From NCBI RefSeq assembly GCF_026343115.1, contig NZ_JAPEMC010000001.1:3782001-3846000 (forward strand): DNA of 64,000 bases, in the 5' to 3' direction. Positions within the stretch are counted from its first letter, which is position 1, and each line of letters starts with the position of its first letter. Shown here piece after piece: positions 1 through 8,837 of the stretch. This stretch comes from Streptomyces sp. NBC_00102. Its GTDB lineage: Bacteria > Actinomycetota > Actinomycetes > Streptomycetales > Streptomycetaceae. The position numbers and the translations under genes are program-made. The notes beneath the pieces were generated by a model, which was given only the letters and a program-made list of their open reading frames with translations, had not been told where the DNA came from and searched no databases.

Positions 1-250
1 GGTAGTCGAGGAGCGCCTGCTCGGCGTCGATGGCCAGCGCGAACACCTCGCCGCCGCCCGGGACGTCGGCGATCCTGCGCTCCTCGTAGGGAGTGGGGCT
101 CGCACCGAAGAGCTCGGCGATGCCGCCGCGACCCTCCACCTCTACGAGGAGGGTGCGCCGGCCCTCGGCCGCGAGGGCGAGCGCGAGGGCGGCGGCCACC
201 GTGGTCTTACCGGTGCCGCCCTTGCCGCTGACGACCTGGAACCTGCTCAC
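1..250 (-). CDS. ArsA/GET3-family ATPase, N-terminal part (runs off the window)
   Basis: The first 83 codons of a deviant-Walker ATPase read leftward from a GTG at 250. The protein opens with a strand followed by the P-loop GKGGTGKTT (about residues 9-17), the signature of the ArsA/GET3/MinD group, and then a strand LLVEVEGRGG. Proteins of this group hydrolyse ATP as dimers to move a membrane protein or metalloid. In actinobacteria a pair of such ATPases sits next to the RidA-MBL-Crp block, as here, and the pair is thought to act at the cell envelope. The rest of the gene lies to the left, so length and C-terminal motifs cannot be judged. The divergent neighbour starts 71 bp away, so the two genes share a short promoter region. 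Confidence 0.85.
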   Translation of the reverse strand, partial: MSRFQVVSGKGGTGKTTVAAALALALAAEGRRTLLVEVEGRGGIAELFGASPTPYEERRIADVPGGGEVFALAIDAEQALLDY

Positions 251-320
251 GCTTCGAGCCTAACCAGTAGGTCGCCGGCCTACGCACGGGAGCGCCCGAG
301 CCAGGCATTACAGTCGGGCC

Positions 321-479
321 ATGACCAAGTGGGAATACGCGACCGTGCCGCTCCTCGTGCACGCGACCAAGCAGATTCTGGACACCTGGGGCGAGGACGG
401 CTGGGAGCTGGTCCAGGTCGTGCCCGGGCCGAACAACCCCGAGCAGCTCGTCGCCTACCTGAAGCGGGAGAAGGCGTAG
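321..479 (+). CDS. Small DUF4177-like protein
   Basis: A 52-residue protein, MTKWEYATVPLLV..., with an N-terminal KWEYATVPL strand, a central helix and a GEDGWELVQV motif. This is the shape of DUF4177-type small proteins, which start with a W-E-Y strand and carry a GW-E-L-V strand. The ATG at 321 is the only sensible start. Its TAG stop (477-479) shares a base with the GTG start of the RidA gene at 479, so the two are translationally coupled. A protein of this kind occurs between the ArsA pair and RidA in other actinobacteria. The function is unknown. Confidence 0.8.
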   Translation: MTKWEYATVPLLVHATKQILDTWGEDGWELVQVVPGPNNPEQLVAYLKREKA

Positions 480-949
480 TGGCCGGCGCCGTCGAGGCGA
501 GGATCGCCGAGCTCGGGCTCACCCTGCCGGACGTCGTTCCGCCGCTGGCCGCGTACCAGCCGGCCGTGCAGTCCGGCGTGTACGTGTACACCTCGGGCCA
601 GCTGCCGATGGTCGAGGGCCGGCTCGGTGTGACCGGCAAGGTCGGCGGCGAGGTGACGGCCGAGGAGGCCAAGGACCTCGCCCGGGTCTGCGCGCTCAAC
701 GCCCTCGCGGCCGTGAAGTCGGTCGTCGGCGACCTGGACCGGATCGCCCGGGTCGTGAAGGTCGTCGGGTTCGTCGCCTCGGCTCCCGACTTCACCGGAC
801 AGCCCGGCGTGGTCAACGGCGCCAGCGAGCTGCTGGGCGAGGTGCTCGGCGACAAGGGAGTGCACGCCCGCAGCGCCGTCGGTGTCGCGGTCCTGCCGCT
901 GGACGCCCCGGTCGAGGTCGAGATCCAGGTCGAGCTGGTCTCCGCCTGA
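479..949 (+). CDS. RidA/YjgF family protein
   Basis: A 156-residue protein starting at GTG 479, which overlaps the preceding stop. It has the RidA fold signature: a strand VYVYTSGQLPM, a long helix with ALNALAAVKSVVGDLDRIARVVKVVGFVAS, and a C-terminal strand VAVLPLDAPVEVEIQVELV. RidA proteins hydrolyse reactive enamine/imine intermediates made by PLP enzymes. This member lacks an obvious C-terminal R-(I/V)-E motif and keeps P-V-E-V-E-I, so it may belong to a RidA subgroup with a different substrate. An in-frame upstream extension to 329 exists, but it would run through the whole preceding gene and is rejected. Confidence 0.9.
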   Translation: MAGAVEARIAELGLTLPDVVPPLAAYQPAVQSGVYVYTSGQLPMVEGRLGVTGKVGGEVTAEEAKDLARVCALNALAAVKSVVGDLDRIARVVKVVGFVASAPDFTGQPGVVNGASELLGEVLGDKGVHARSAVGVAVLPLDAPVEVEIQVELVSA

Positions 950-1135
950 TCGCAGAGCCTTGTTCGTCCTTCCCGTCCGGTCCTTCGGGGCCGGGCGGGA
1001 TCTTTCTGTCCTCAGGGCGTGTCGGCACACTGCCGTCTGCCGGGCGGCGGCACCCGCTCTGAGCGGGACGCGTGGCGAGAGGGGAACGCGCGTTCCCCTC
1101 TCGAACAAATCGGCCGATCCGGATAGCCTCCGGCC

Positions 1136-2089
1136 ATGTCCCAAGGTCAGTGGTACCCACCGGAATGGCCCGACCGGATCAGGGCCCTCGCCACGGGCGG
1201 GCTGACGCCCGTGACACCCCGGCGCGCCGCCACCGTGATGCTGCTGCGGGACTCCGCCGGAGCGAGTGCCGGGACGAATACCGGGTCGAGTACTGGGTCG
1301 AGCGCCGGAGCGGGCGCCGTAGCCGGCACCGGTCCGGCCGTCCACATGCTGCGGCGCCGTACCTCCATGGCCTTCGCCGGAGGCGCGTACGCCTACCCGG
1401 GCGGCGGGGTCGACCCGCGCGACGACGACCACCTGGTCGGCTGGACCGGACCGTCCCTGGAGAGCTGGGCCGAACGGCTCGGCGTCCCGAGCCCGGCGGA
1501 GGCCCAGGCCATCGTGTGCGCGGCGGTACGGGAGACCTTCGAGGAGGCGGGCGTACTGCTCGCGGGCCCCACCCCCGGCACTGTCGTCGGCGACACCACG
1601 GGCGCCGACTGGGAGGCGGACCGCGCGGCGCTCGTCGCCCGGGACATCTCCTTCGCCGGGTTCCTGGAGCGGCGCCGGCTGGTACTCCGGTCCGACCTGC
1701 TGGGAGCCTGGGCCCGCTGGATCACCCCCGAGTTCGAGACCCAGCGCTACGACACCTGGTTCTTCGTCGCGGCGCTCCCGGAGGGCCAGCGCACCCGCAA
1801 CGTCTCGACCGAGGCAGACCGTACGGTGTGGATCACCCCCGCCGACGCCACCGCGGGCCACGCGCGGGGCGAGCTGCAGATGATGCCGCCCACCGTGACC
1901 ACCCTGCGCTCGCTCCTGCCGTACCGGACGGCCGAGGAGGCGCTGAAGGCGGCCGGGACCCAGAACCTCGCCCCCGTACTCGCCCGGGCGAGGCTGGAGG
2001 GTGACCAGCTGGTGCTGATCTGGCCGGGACACGATGAATTCACCACCCCCGTCCCGCCCGCGGGACCCGCGACCGGAGGAACCGCATGA
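1136..2089 (+). CDS. Nudix hydrolase
   Basis: 317 residues from the ATG at 1136. The Nudix region lies about residues 60-145: MAFAGGAYAYPGGGVDP followed by a recognisable box with AVRETFEEAGVLL, providing the metal-binding glutamates. Residues about 42-62 are a glycine/serine/threonine-rich insert made of short GSSTGSSAG-type repeats, and the DNA is locally repetitive there. The longer-than-minimal protein resembles the group annotated as Nudix or acyl-CoA diphosphatase-like in Streptomyces. The substrate cannot be deduced. The stop overlaps the next gene by 4 bp (ATGA), so both are probably one operon. The preceding gap (950-1135) holds no obvious gene. Confidence 0.88.
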   Translation: MSQGQWYPPEWPDRIRALATGGLTPVTPRRAATVMLLRDSAGASAGTNTGSSTGSSAGAGAVAGTGPAVHMLRRRTSMAFAGGAYAYPGGGVDPRDDDHLVGWTGPSLESWAERLGVPSPAEAQAIVCAAVRETFEEAGVLLAGPTPGTVVGDTTGADWEADRAALVARDISFAGFLERRRLVLRSDLLGAWARWITPEFETQRYDTWFFVAALPEGQRTRNVSTEADRTVWITPADATAGHARGELQMMPPTVTTLRSLLPYRTAEEALKAAGTQNLAPVLARARLEGDQLVLIWPGHDEFTTPVPPAGPATGGTA

Positions 2090-2916
2090 GCGAGGCCGCG
2101 CTGCTGCCCGGACAGCCCCGCGGGGAGGTCGTCTCCGGCCCCGCCACGGCCCGTGCGGTCAACGTCCTGGCCCCCAACGCCTCCGCGATGACCCTGGACG
2201 GCACCAACACCTGGATCCTGGCCGAACCGGGCTCGGACCTCGCGGTCGTCGTGGACCCGGGACCACTGGACGACACCCACCTGCGCGCGGTGATCGACAC
2301 CGCCGCCCGGGCCGGCCGGCGCATCGCGCTCACCCTGCTCACGCACGGCCACCCGGACCACGCCGAGGGCGCCGCGCGCTTCGCGGAGCTGACACGTACG
2401 AAGGTGCGCGCGCTCGACCCCGCGCTGCGGCTCGGTGAGGAGGGCCTGGCGGCCGGGGACGTCGTCATCACCGGGGGACTCGAACTCCGGGTCGTCCCCA
2501 CGCCCGGTCACACCGCCGACTCGCTCTCGTTCCACCTCCCGGCGGACGGCGCGGTGCTCACCGGCGACACCATCCTCGGCCGGGGCACGACCGTCGTCGC
2601 GCATCCGGACGGGCGGCTCGGCGACTACCTCGACACCCTGCGGCGGCTGCGCTCGCTCACCACGGACGACGGGGTCCACACGGTCCTGCCGGGCCACGGG
2701 CCGGTACTGGAGGACGCGCAGGGAGCGGTGGAGTTCTACCTCGCGCACCGCGCCCACCGGCTCGCCCAGGTGGAGACGGCGGTGGAGTCCGGGCTCCTCA
2801 CGCCGTCCGAGGTGGTGGCTCGTGTGTACGCGGACGTGGACCGCTCCCTGTGGCCGGCGGCCGAGCTGTCCGTGCGGGCGCAGCTGGAGTACCTGGCCGA
2901 GCACGGGCTGATCTGA
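2086..2916 (+). CDS. Metallo-beta-lactamase-fold hydrolase
   Basis: 276 residues starting at an ATG that overlaps the Nudix stop (ATGA). The zinc-binding motif THGHPDHAEG (about residues 86-95) is the H-x-H-x-D-H motif of the MBL superfamily. Further ligands are supplied by PTPGHTADS, TGDTILGRG and LPGHGPVL. The C-terminal region after about 225 is a small helical domain (HRLAQVETAVESGLL...), as in LACTB2-like hydrolases, which include endoribonuclease- or glyoxalase-II-like enzymes. The gene pair Nudix-MBL precedes Crp in many actinobacteria. The physiological substrate is not known. Confidence 0.9.
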   Translation: MSEAALLPGQPRGEVVSGPATARAVNVLAPNASAMTLDGTNTWILAEPGSDLAVVVDPGPLDDTHLRAVIDTAARAGRRIALTLLTHGHPDHAEGAARFAELTRTKVRALDPALRLGEEGLAAGDVVITGGLELRVVPTPGHTADSLSFHLPADGAVLTGDTILGRGTTVVAHPDGRLGDYLDTLRRLRSLTTDDGVHTVLPGHGPVLEDAQGAVEFYLAHRAHRLAQVETAVESGLLTPSEVVARVYADVDRSLWPAAELSVRAQLEYLAEHGLI

Positions 2917-2960
2917 GCCGGGGCGGCCGGGTCACCCTCGCCCCCCCCTGCGAACGCCGA

Positions 2961-2987
2961 GAGGCCCCGCCGTGACGGCAGGGCCTC
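2961..2987. terminator. Rho-independent-like hairpin between convergent genes
   Basis: Inverted repeat GAGGCCC ... GGGCCTC with a G/C-rich loop, followed by TTC. It sits between the convergent ends of the MBL hydrolase (stop at 2916) and crp (stop at 3087), so it can serve both strands. Confidence 0.6.
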
Positions 2988-3086
2988 TTCGTGCGGCTTC
3001 GGTGGTACGCGTGCGGCTTCTGCGTACGGGCGTCATCGCCGCCCGCGGCCGTACGCCTCCGGGAGCCGGCGGACCGGCCCTCCGGG

Positions 3087-3761
3087 TCAGCGCGAGCGCT
3101 TCGCCAGACGCTCGACGTCGAGCAGGATCACGGCGCGGGCCTCCAGGCGGAGCCAGCCGCGGCCCGCGAAGTCCGCGAGCGCCTTGTTGACCGTCTCGCG
3201 GGAGGCGCCGACCAGCTGGGCCAGCTCCTCCTGGGTGAGGTCGTGGACGACGTGGATGCCTTCCTCGGACTGGACGCCGAAGCGGCGCGACAGGTCCAGG
3301 AGGGCGCGGGCGACACGGCCCGGCACGTCGGAGAAGACCAGGTCGGACATCTGGTCGTTGGTCTTGCGCAGACGGCGGGCGACGGCGCGCAGCAGCGCGG
3401 TGGCGACCTCGGGGCGGGCGTTCAGCCAGGGCTGCAGATCGCCGTGGCCGAGGCCGAGCAGCTTGACCTCGGTGAGCGCCGTGGCCGTGGCGGTACGCGG
3501 ACCAGGGTCGAACAGCGACAGCTCACCGATCAGCTCTCCCGGTCCCAGGACGGCGAGCATGTTCTCGCGTCCGTCGGGGGAGGTGCGGTGGAGCTTCACC
3601 TTGCCGTCGGTGACCACGTACAGGCGGTCGCCGGGGTCACCCTCGTGGAACAGCGCGTCTCCGCGTGCGAGGGTCACCTCACTCATCGAGGCGCGGAGTT
3701 CCGCGGCCTGCTCGTCATCGAGCGCCGCGAAAAGCGGGGCGCGTCGTAGAACGTCGTCCAC
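3087..3761 (-). CDS. crp: Crp/Fnr-family cAMP-responsive regulator Crp
   Basis: 224 residues. The N-terminal cyclic-nucleotide-binding beta-roll (about residues 10-125) contains a phosphate-binding cassette of the form GELSLFDPGPRTATA. It is followed by a dimerisation helix and a C-terminal winged helix-turn-helix with LTQEELAQLVGASRETVNKAL (about 170-190). Length and motifs fit the single Crp of streptomycetes, a global regulator of spore germination, development and secondary metabolism in S. coelicolor. The start ATG at 3761 follows a GGAGA-type ribosome site. It is divergent from nth, and the shared 184-bp intergenic space carries a Crp-like palindrome (3824-3839), suggesting autoregulation. 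Confidence 0.95.
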   Translation of the reverse strand: MDDVLRRAPLFAALDDEQAAELRASMSEVTLARGDALFHEGDPGDRLYVVTDGKVKLHRTSPDGRENMLAVLGPGELIGELSLFDPGPRTATATALTEVKLLGLGHGDLQPWLNARPEVATALLRAVARRLRKTNDQMSDLVFSDVPGRVARALLDLSRRFGVQSEEGIHVVHDLTQEELAQLVGASRETVNKALADFAGRGWLRLEARAVILLDVERLAKRSR

Positions 3762-3823
3762 GAGATCTCTCCTTGTCGGCCTGTTCAGGGAACCGTGGTC
3801 CCCATCATGCCGGACGGTAAAAC

Positions 3824-3839
3824 AGTGCGATCAATCACA
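3824..3839. promoter_or_regulatory. Putative Crp-binding palindrome
   Basis: The sequence reads A-GTG-CGATCAAT-CAC-A. This is the GTG-N8-CAC core of the Crp consensus, with a perfect right half (TCACA) and an imperfect left half. It lies 63 bp upstream of the crp start and 107 bp upstream of nth, in one of the more AT-rich stretches of the neighbourhood. Autoregulation is inferred from position and consensus only. Confidence 0.45.
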
Positions 3840-3945
3840 AACCAGTTTGACGCACGAGCGGCCCGGATCGTACGGCAGGGGGCCGATCGGGGGTGGAAAC
3901 CCGCTGACAGGGGCGAATCCGAGGGCCGGGTCATAGGCTGACCGG

Positions 3946-5172
3946 GTGTCCGGAAAGCTGCAGGGAGCGAAGGCCGAGGGGGCCGCCGAGGTGTCGGAGA
4001 AGCGAGATTCAGCTGTGGGCGAACACGCCTCGGGGGCGCCGCGAAGGTCCCGCCCGGCCGCATCGGCATCCGCCGGGCCGTCATCCGCCGGGCCGCCGAA
4101 GCCCGCGGCGTCGAAGCGGGTCCAGGCGAAGCCGGCCGCGTCGAAGGCCGCCAAGTCCGCCGCGTCCGCTGTGCCGAAGTCTGTCGGATCGAAGCCCGCC
4201 AAGTCTGCCGCGTCCGCTGTGCCGAAGTCCGCCGCCTCCAGGTCCGTACAGGTGAAGCCCGCCAAGCCCGAGTCGCATCTCGCGATGGTCCGCCGCGCCC
4301 GGCGGATCAACCGCGAGCTGGCCGAGGTCTACCCGTACGCCCATCCGGAACTCGACTTCCGCAATCCCTTCGAGCTGCTCGTCGCCACCGTGCTCTCCGC
4401 GCAGACCACCGACCTGAGGGTCAACCAGACCACCCCGGCCCTCTTCGCGGCCTACCCCACCCCCGAGGACATGGCCGCCGCCGTCCCGGAGGACATGGAG
4501 GAGCTGATCCGGCCGACCGGGTTCTTCCGCGCGAAGACCAGATCGCTCCTCGGCCTTTCGGCGGCGATCCGGGACAACTTCGGCGGCGAGGTGCCCGGCC
4601 GGCTCGACGACCTGGTGACCCTGCCCGGCGTCGGCCGCAAGACGGCCAACGTGGTCCTCGGCAACGCCTTCGGCGTCCCCGGCATCACCGTCGACACCCA
4701 CTTCGGCCGACTGGTACGCCGGTGGAAGTGGACCGACGAGGAGGACCCGGTGAAGGTCGAGGCGGTGGTCGCCGGCATCTTCCCGAAGAGCGAGTGGACG
4801 ATGCTCTCGCACCGGGTCGTCTTCCACGGCCGCCGGATCTGCCACTCCCGCAAACCCGCGTGCGGCGCGTGCCCGATCGCGCCCCTCTGCCCCTCGTACG
4901 GCGAGGGGGAGACGGACCCCGAGAAGGCCAGGAAGCTGCTGAAGTACGAGAAGGGCGGCTATCCGGGGCAGCGTCTGAGCCCGCCCGCCGACTATCCGGG
5001 TGAACCCGCCCCGGGCCTGGCCGGACGGGAGGCGGCGGCGCAGGAGGCGGCCCTGGCGTCCGCGCGCGAGGACGCGCGCGAGGACGCGCCCGGGGGCGCG
5101 CGTCGTGCGGCGGCACAGGACGGCGGGGCCGCGCGCGGGGCGAAGACCGCACCGGACGCGGGAGCCGAATGA
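3946..5172 (+). CDS. nth: Endonuclease III (DNA glycosylase/AP lyase) with low-complexity extensions
   Basis: 408 residues from GTG 3946. The catalytic core begins near residue 106 ([14 protein letters not shown]) and includes LSAQTTD, the helix-hairpin-helix [12 protein letters not shown] with the catalytic Lys near 232, and the essential Asp in TVDTHF near 250. The C-x6-C-x2-C-x5-C 4Fe-4S cluster is at about 299-315. It removes oxidised pyrimidines in base excision repair. The first 100 residues are an Ala/Lys/Ser-rich disordered segment with an internal direct repeat ([11 protein letters not shown] twice, also visible in the DNA near 4149 and 4197). The last 60 are also low complexity. Most Nth proteins are 210-260 residues, so a later start is possible, but no good ribosome site was seen nearer the core. 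Confidence 0.93.
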   Translation: MSGKLQGAKAEGAAEVSEKRDSAVGEHASGAPRRSRPAASASAGPSSAGPPKPAASKRVQAKPAASKAAKSAASAVPKSVGSKPAKSAASAVPKSAASRSVQVKPAKPESHLAMVRRARRINRELAEVYPYAHPELDFRNPFELLVATVLSAQTTDLRVNQTTPALFAAYPTPEDMAAAVPEDMEELIRPTGFFRAKTRSLLGLSAAIRDNFGGEVPGRLDDLVTLPGVGRKTANVVLGNAFGVPGITVDTHFGRLVRRWKWTDEEDPVKVEAVVAGIFPKSEWTMLSHRVVFHGRRICHSRKPACGACPIAPLCPSYGEGETDPEKARKLLKYEKGGYPGQRLSPPADYPGEPAPGLAGREAAAQEAALASAREDAREDAPGGARRAAAQDGGAARGAKTAPDAGAE

Positions 5173-5313
5173 GGGAGAACCCGCCCCGTGCGCCCCGGGC
5201 GCCGGCCCCCGAACCCCCGCCGGCCGGTGTCACGGAACGCCCGTCGTCGCTCGTACGGATGAGGCCGGAACGAATTGGCAGATGACAGGCGTTGTGAGAA
5301 ATCGGGGGTGCCC

Positions 5314-6072
5314 ATGACGTACACACCGAGCACGACGCGGCCGACGAGTGCCGCGCATACGGACGGCGGGACGCGCCGGCCGGACGAGCGAGCCGCCCCG
5401 GGGGACGCCGTCGCCGTCACCACCGAGGCCATCCCGGCCTGGCTCGGCCCGGTCGCCGAGGCCGCGCGTGTCGTCCGGCCGCAGCAGCTGAGCCGCTTCC
5501 TCCCACCGGAGAGCGGCGCCGGGCGCCAGTCGGCCGTGCTCATCCTCTTCGGCGAGGGCGCACACGGACCGGAACTGCTGCTGATGGAGCGCGCCGGAAC
5601 CCTCCGCTCGCACGCCGGGCAGACGGCCTTCCCGGGCGGCGCGCTGGATCCCGAGGACGGGGACCCGGCGACCACCGGCCCGCTCAGGGCCGCGCTGCGG
5701 GAGGCCGAGGAGGAGACCGGCCTCGATCCGGACGGCGTGCAGATCTTCAGCGTGCTGCCCCGGCTCTACATCCCGGTCAGCGGCTTCGTGGTGACCCCGG
5801 TGCTCGGCTGGTGGCGGGTACCGACCCCGGTCCGCGCCGTCGACGCGGCCGAGACGGCCCGGGTCTTCACCGTCCCCGTGGCCGATCTCACGGACCCGGC
5901 CAACCGGGTGATCACCAAGCACCCCAGCCGCTTCATGGGCCCCGCGTTCCTGGTGGAGAACGCCCTGGTCTGGGGGTTCACCGCGGGCCTGATCGACCGG
6001 ATCATCCACTTCGCGGGCTGGGAACGCCCCTGGGACAGGACCAGGCAGGTGCCGCTCGACTGGCACGCATGA
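5314..6072 (+). CDS. Nudix hydrolase of the CoA pyrophosphatase type
   Basis: 252 residues from ATG 5314, preceded by GGGGGTG. An upstream in-frame ATG at 5275 has no ribosome site. The CoA-specific motif LLMERAGTLRSHAGQTAFPGG precedes the Nudix box (GALDPEDGDP ... ALREAEEETGL), at about residues 100-140. That combination marks the NudL/CoAse group, which splits CoA and derivatives into phosphopantetheine and 3',5'-ADP. It lies between nth and the MarP-like protease, as in mycobacteria, where a thioredoxin-like gene also intervenes. That gene is absent here. Confidence 0.88.
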   Translation: MTYTPSTTRPTSAAHTDGGTRRPDERAAPGDAVAVTTEAIPAWLGPVAEAARVVRPQQLSRFLPPESGAGRQSAVLILFGEGAHGPELLLMERAGTLRSHAGQTAFPGGALDPEDGDPATTGPLRAALREAEEETGLDPDGVQIFSVLPRLYIPVSGFVVTPVLGWWRVPTPVRAVDAAETARVFTVPVADLTDPANRVITKHPSRFMGPAFLVENALVWGFTAGLIDRIIHFAGWERPWDRTRQVPLDWHA

Positions 6073-6158
6073 CAGGCTGGCTCCCCTGCTGGGCTGTTCC
6101 GGGCCCCCGGACCCCGTCACCCGACGGGCCAGGTGACGAATCTGCGAGGCTATAGACG

Positions 6159-7358
6159 GTGAACGTGCTGGACATCCTGTTGCTCGTCGGTGCCGTGTGG
6201 TTCGCGGTCATCGGCTACCGCCAGGGTTTCGTCGTCGGCATCCTGTCCGTGATCGGCTTCCTGGGGGGAGGCCTGGCCGCGGTCTACCTGCTGCCGGTCC
6301 TCTGGGACCGGGTCACGGCCAACTCCGAGGTCTCCTCCACGGCGGCCGTGGTCGCCGTGGTGATCGTGATCGTGTGCGCGTCGGTCGGTCAGGCGCTCAC
6401 CACCCACCTCGGCAACAAGCTCCGCGTGCACATCACCTGGTCACCCGCGCGCGCCGTGGACGCCACCGGCGGCGCGCTGGTCAACGTGTGCGCGATGCTG
6501 CTGGTCGCCTGGCTGATCGGCTCCGCACTGGCCGGCACCTCCCTTCCCACCCTGGGCAAGCAGGTCCGCAACTCCTCCGTCCTGCTCGGGGTCTCCCGCG
6601 TGATGCCCGAGCAGACGTCGACCTGGTTCACCGACTTCTCGTCCGTCCTCGCCCAGAACGGCTTCCCGCAGGTCTTCAGCCCGTTCGCCCACGAGCCGAT
6701 CACCGAAGTCGAGCCGCCCGACCCGGCGCTGACGGGCAGTCCGGTGGTGGCCCGCGCGAAGAAGTCCGTCGTCAAGGTCGTGGGCATGGCCCCGAGTTGC
6801 GGGAAGGTCCTCGAAGGCACCGGCTTCGTCTTCGCGGACGGGCGCGTCATGACCAACGCCCACGTCGTCGGCGGCGTCGACGAACCCACCGTCCAGGTCG
6901 GCGGCGAGGGACGGGTGTACGACGCGAAGGTCGTCGTCTACGACTGGCAGCGCGACATCGCCGTGCTCGACGTTCCGGAACTCCGAACCACGCCTCTGAG
7001 CTTCAGCGGCCCGGACGCCAAGACCGGCGACAGCGCCATCGTGGCCGGCTTCCCGGAGAACGGCGACTACGACGTCCGCAGCGCCCGGGTCCGGGGCCGC
7101 ATCGAGGCCAGCGGCCTCGACATCTACCACCGGGGCACCGTCCACCGCGACGTGTACTCGCTCTACGCGCTCGTACGGCAGGGCAACTCCGGCGGCCCCC
7201 TGCTCACTCCGGACGGCCAGGTGTACGGAGTGGTGTTCGCCAAGTCCCGCGACGACGCCGACACCGGGTACGTACTGACCGCCGACGAGATCCGCCCGGA
7301 CATCGACGCCGGCCGTACGGCCTTCCAGCAGGTCGACACCCAGGGCTGCGCCCTGTAG
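6159..7358 (+). CDS. marP: MarP-like membrane-anchored serine protease
   Basis: 399 residues from GTG 6159. Residues about 1-150 form a CvpA-like block of four hydrophobic helices. Residues about 185-390 form a chymotrypsin-like periplasmic/extracytoplasmic protease with His235 (TNAHVV), Asp266 (RDIAVLD) and Ser344 (QGNSGGPLL). These positions nearly coincide with the catalytic triad reported for M. tuberculosis MarP. MarP is needed for acid resistance by processing a peptidoglycan hydrolase. Two cysteines (PSCGKV near 212 and the C-terminal QGCAL) could form the regulatory disulfide described for the family. The gene follows the Nudix gene by 86 bp. Confidence 0.92.
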   Translation: MNVLDILLLVGAVWFAVIGYRQGFVVGILSVIGFLGGGLAAVYLLPVLWDRVTANSEVSSTAAVVAVVIVIVCASVGQALTTHLGNKLRVHITWSPARAVDATGGALVNVCAMLLVAWLIGSALAGTSLPTLGKQVRNSSVLLGVSRVMPEQTSTWFTDFSSVLAQNGFPQVFSPFAHEPITEVEPPDPALTGSPVVARAKKSVVKVVGMAPSCGKVLEGTGFVFADGRVMTNAHVVGGVDEPTVQVGGEGRVYDAKVVVYDWQRDIAVLDVPELRTTPLSFSGPDAKTGDSAIVAGFPENGDYDVRSARVRGRIEASGLDIYHRGTVHRDVYSLYALVRQGNSGGPLLTPDGQVYGVVFAKSRDDADTGYVLTADEIRPDIDAGRTAFQQVDTQGCAL

Positions 7359-7751
7359 GCGGTGTCCGCGGTGTGCCCGCGCGGGTGGTGTGCCCGCGCG
7401 GGCGGCCGTCGTCGTGTGCGGCGGTGCCGAGTGAGGATTCGCTAGGTACGGGGATGGCGCAGCCGCGCCGACACCCAGCGGGCCCGTCGGCGGAGGATGC
7501 GGGGAATGTTGAGCCGAGGATCGTGTATGACCTGCACGGTATGCACCTGGCCCGTGGGGCCGCCCCCCTCATGAGTGCTCACCGCGGCAGTGGCGGTCGA
7601 GCGGCGGTTGCGTGCTGCGTCACCGAAGTCGTGCGTCCAGCCCATACCCCGACGTCTGCCCGTGACCCATGGTCGGTAACCGTGCGGAAGCAAGCCAATT
7701 GGCCTATGCGCGCGGCACGTGGCCGTCTTGCGCACACCTGTACGCATCGGG
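7359..7751. other. Intergenic region between marP and the hydrolase
   Basis: A 393-bp gap between convergent genes. The left end has two near copies of a GTGTGCCCGCGCGGG element (about 7371-7400), able to form small hairpins and possibly ending marP transcription. The middle holds one possible small gene on the minus strand (7442-7645), listed separately. No RNA gene was recognised. Confidence 0.5.
7442..7645 (-). CDS. Possible small basic protein of unknown function
   Basis: A 67-residue reading frame starting MGWTHDFGDAARNRR and ending with an Arg-rich helix (RRRARWVSARLRHP). About four fifths of codons end in G or C, a little below neighbouring genes. CGGGGT lies a few bases upstream of the ATG as a weak ribosome site. 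It resembles no family I know. It could be a real small protein, or open by chance in high-GC DNA. Conservation of the MGWTHDFGDAARNRR start in other streptomycetes would decide it. Confidence 0.3.
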   Translation of the reverse strand: MGWTHDFGDAARNRRSTATAAVSTHEGGGPTGQVHTVQVIHDPRLNIPRILRRRARWVSARLRHPRT

Positions 7752-8837
7752 TCAGCGATCGGGCTCGGGATCCTTGAGCCAGTTGATGAGTTCGGCCGAG
7801 AAGGCGGCCGGATCCTCCTCGTGCGGGAAGTGTCCGAGACCGTCGAAAAGTCGCCACCGGTAGGGCGCCTCGACGTACTCGCCGGATCCCGCCGAACTCC
7901 GGGTCCGCATCGCTGGATCGAGTGAACCGTGCAGGTGCAGGGTGGGTACCCGGACCGGCCGCTTCATGCGCCGGTAGAACTGCACGCCGTCAGGCCGGGC
8001 CAGCGACCGCACCATCCACCGGTACGGCTCCACCGAGCAGTGCGCCGTCGAGGGGATGCACATCGCCCGGCGGTAGACGTCCAGCGTCGGACCGTCCGGG
8101 AAGGAGATGTCGTTCGGACCGGCCCACTCCTCGATCAGCCGGCCCACCAGCGCTCCCTCGTCCGCGACGAGCTGACGCTCCGGCACCCAGGGCCGTTGGA
8201 ATCCCCAGACGTACGAACCGGCCCTGGTCTGGGCGGGGTCGGAGAGCATGGAGGAGCGCCAGCGCCGCGGGTGCGGCATCGAGGACACCACGAGGCGCCG
8301 CACCAGCTTCGGCCGCATCACGGCCGCCGTCCACGCGAGGTAGCCGCCCATGTCGTGGCCGACCAGGGCGGCGTCCGGCTCGCCCAGTGACCGGATCACG
8401 CCGGTGACGTCGAGCGCCAGGTTGGCGGGGTCGTAGCCCCTGGGCGTACGGTCGCTGCCCCCGACGCCGCGCAGGTCCATCGCGACGGCGCGGAAGCCCG
8501 CCTCGGCGAGCGCGGGCAGCTGGTGGCGCCAGGTCCACCAGAACTGCGGGAAGCCGTGCAGCAGGAGTACGAGAGGGCCGGAGCCCATCTCCGCGATGTG
8601 GAACCGCGCCCCGTTGGCAGCCACGTCACGGTGTGTCCAGGGGCCGTCCAGGCGTACCGGACCGCCGGACGCCGACGGGCGGCCGCCACCCACCGGGGCG
8701 ACGAAGGCCGGACCGCCCCGCGCCGCCTGTCCGCCGTCGGAGGCGGACCGTGCGGCGTCCGGGGCGGACCCGGACGGCTCCGACGCCTGACGCGCGGAGC
8801 CTGTCGTACCGGATGCGCTGTTTTCGGGGACCGTCAT
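7752..8837 (-). CDS. Alpha/beta hydrolase, epoxide hydrolase-like
   Basis: 361 residues. After a 75-residue Ser/Ala/Pro-rich N-terminus comes a typical alpha/beta-hydrolase core: HGFPQFWWTW with the HGFP oxyanion motif, MDLRGVGGSDRTPRG, and the nucleophile elbow GHDMGGYLAW. An Asp nucleophile in G-H-D-M-G-G is the mark of epoxide hydrolases and haloalkane dehalogenases rather than esterases. The catalytic His is in DGLGHFPHEEDP near the C-terminus. It overlaps the holin-like gene by 4 bp and follows it in the same operon. In M. tuberculosis the syntenic gene is ephE. The natural substrate is unknown. Confidence 0.85.
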   Translation of the reverse strand: MTVPENSASGTTGSARQASEPSGSAPDAARSASDGGQAARGGPAFVAPVGGGRPSASGGPVRLDGPWTHRDVAANGARFHIAEMGSGPLVLLLHGFPQFWWTWRHQLPALAEAGFRAVAMDLRGVGGSDRTPRGYDPANLALDVTGVIRSLGEPDAALVGHDMGGYLAWTAAVMRPKLVRRLVVSSMPHPRRWRSSMLSDPAQTRAGSYVWGFQRPWVPERQLVADEGALVGRLIEEWAGPNDISFPDGPTLDVYRRAMCIPSTAHCSVEPYRWMVRSLARPDGVQFYRRMKRPVRVPTLHLHGSLDPAMRTRSSAGSGEYVEAPYRWRLFDGLGHFPHEEDPAAFSAELINWLKDPEPDR

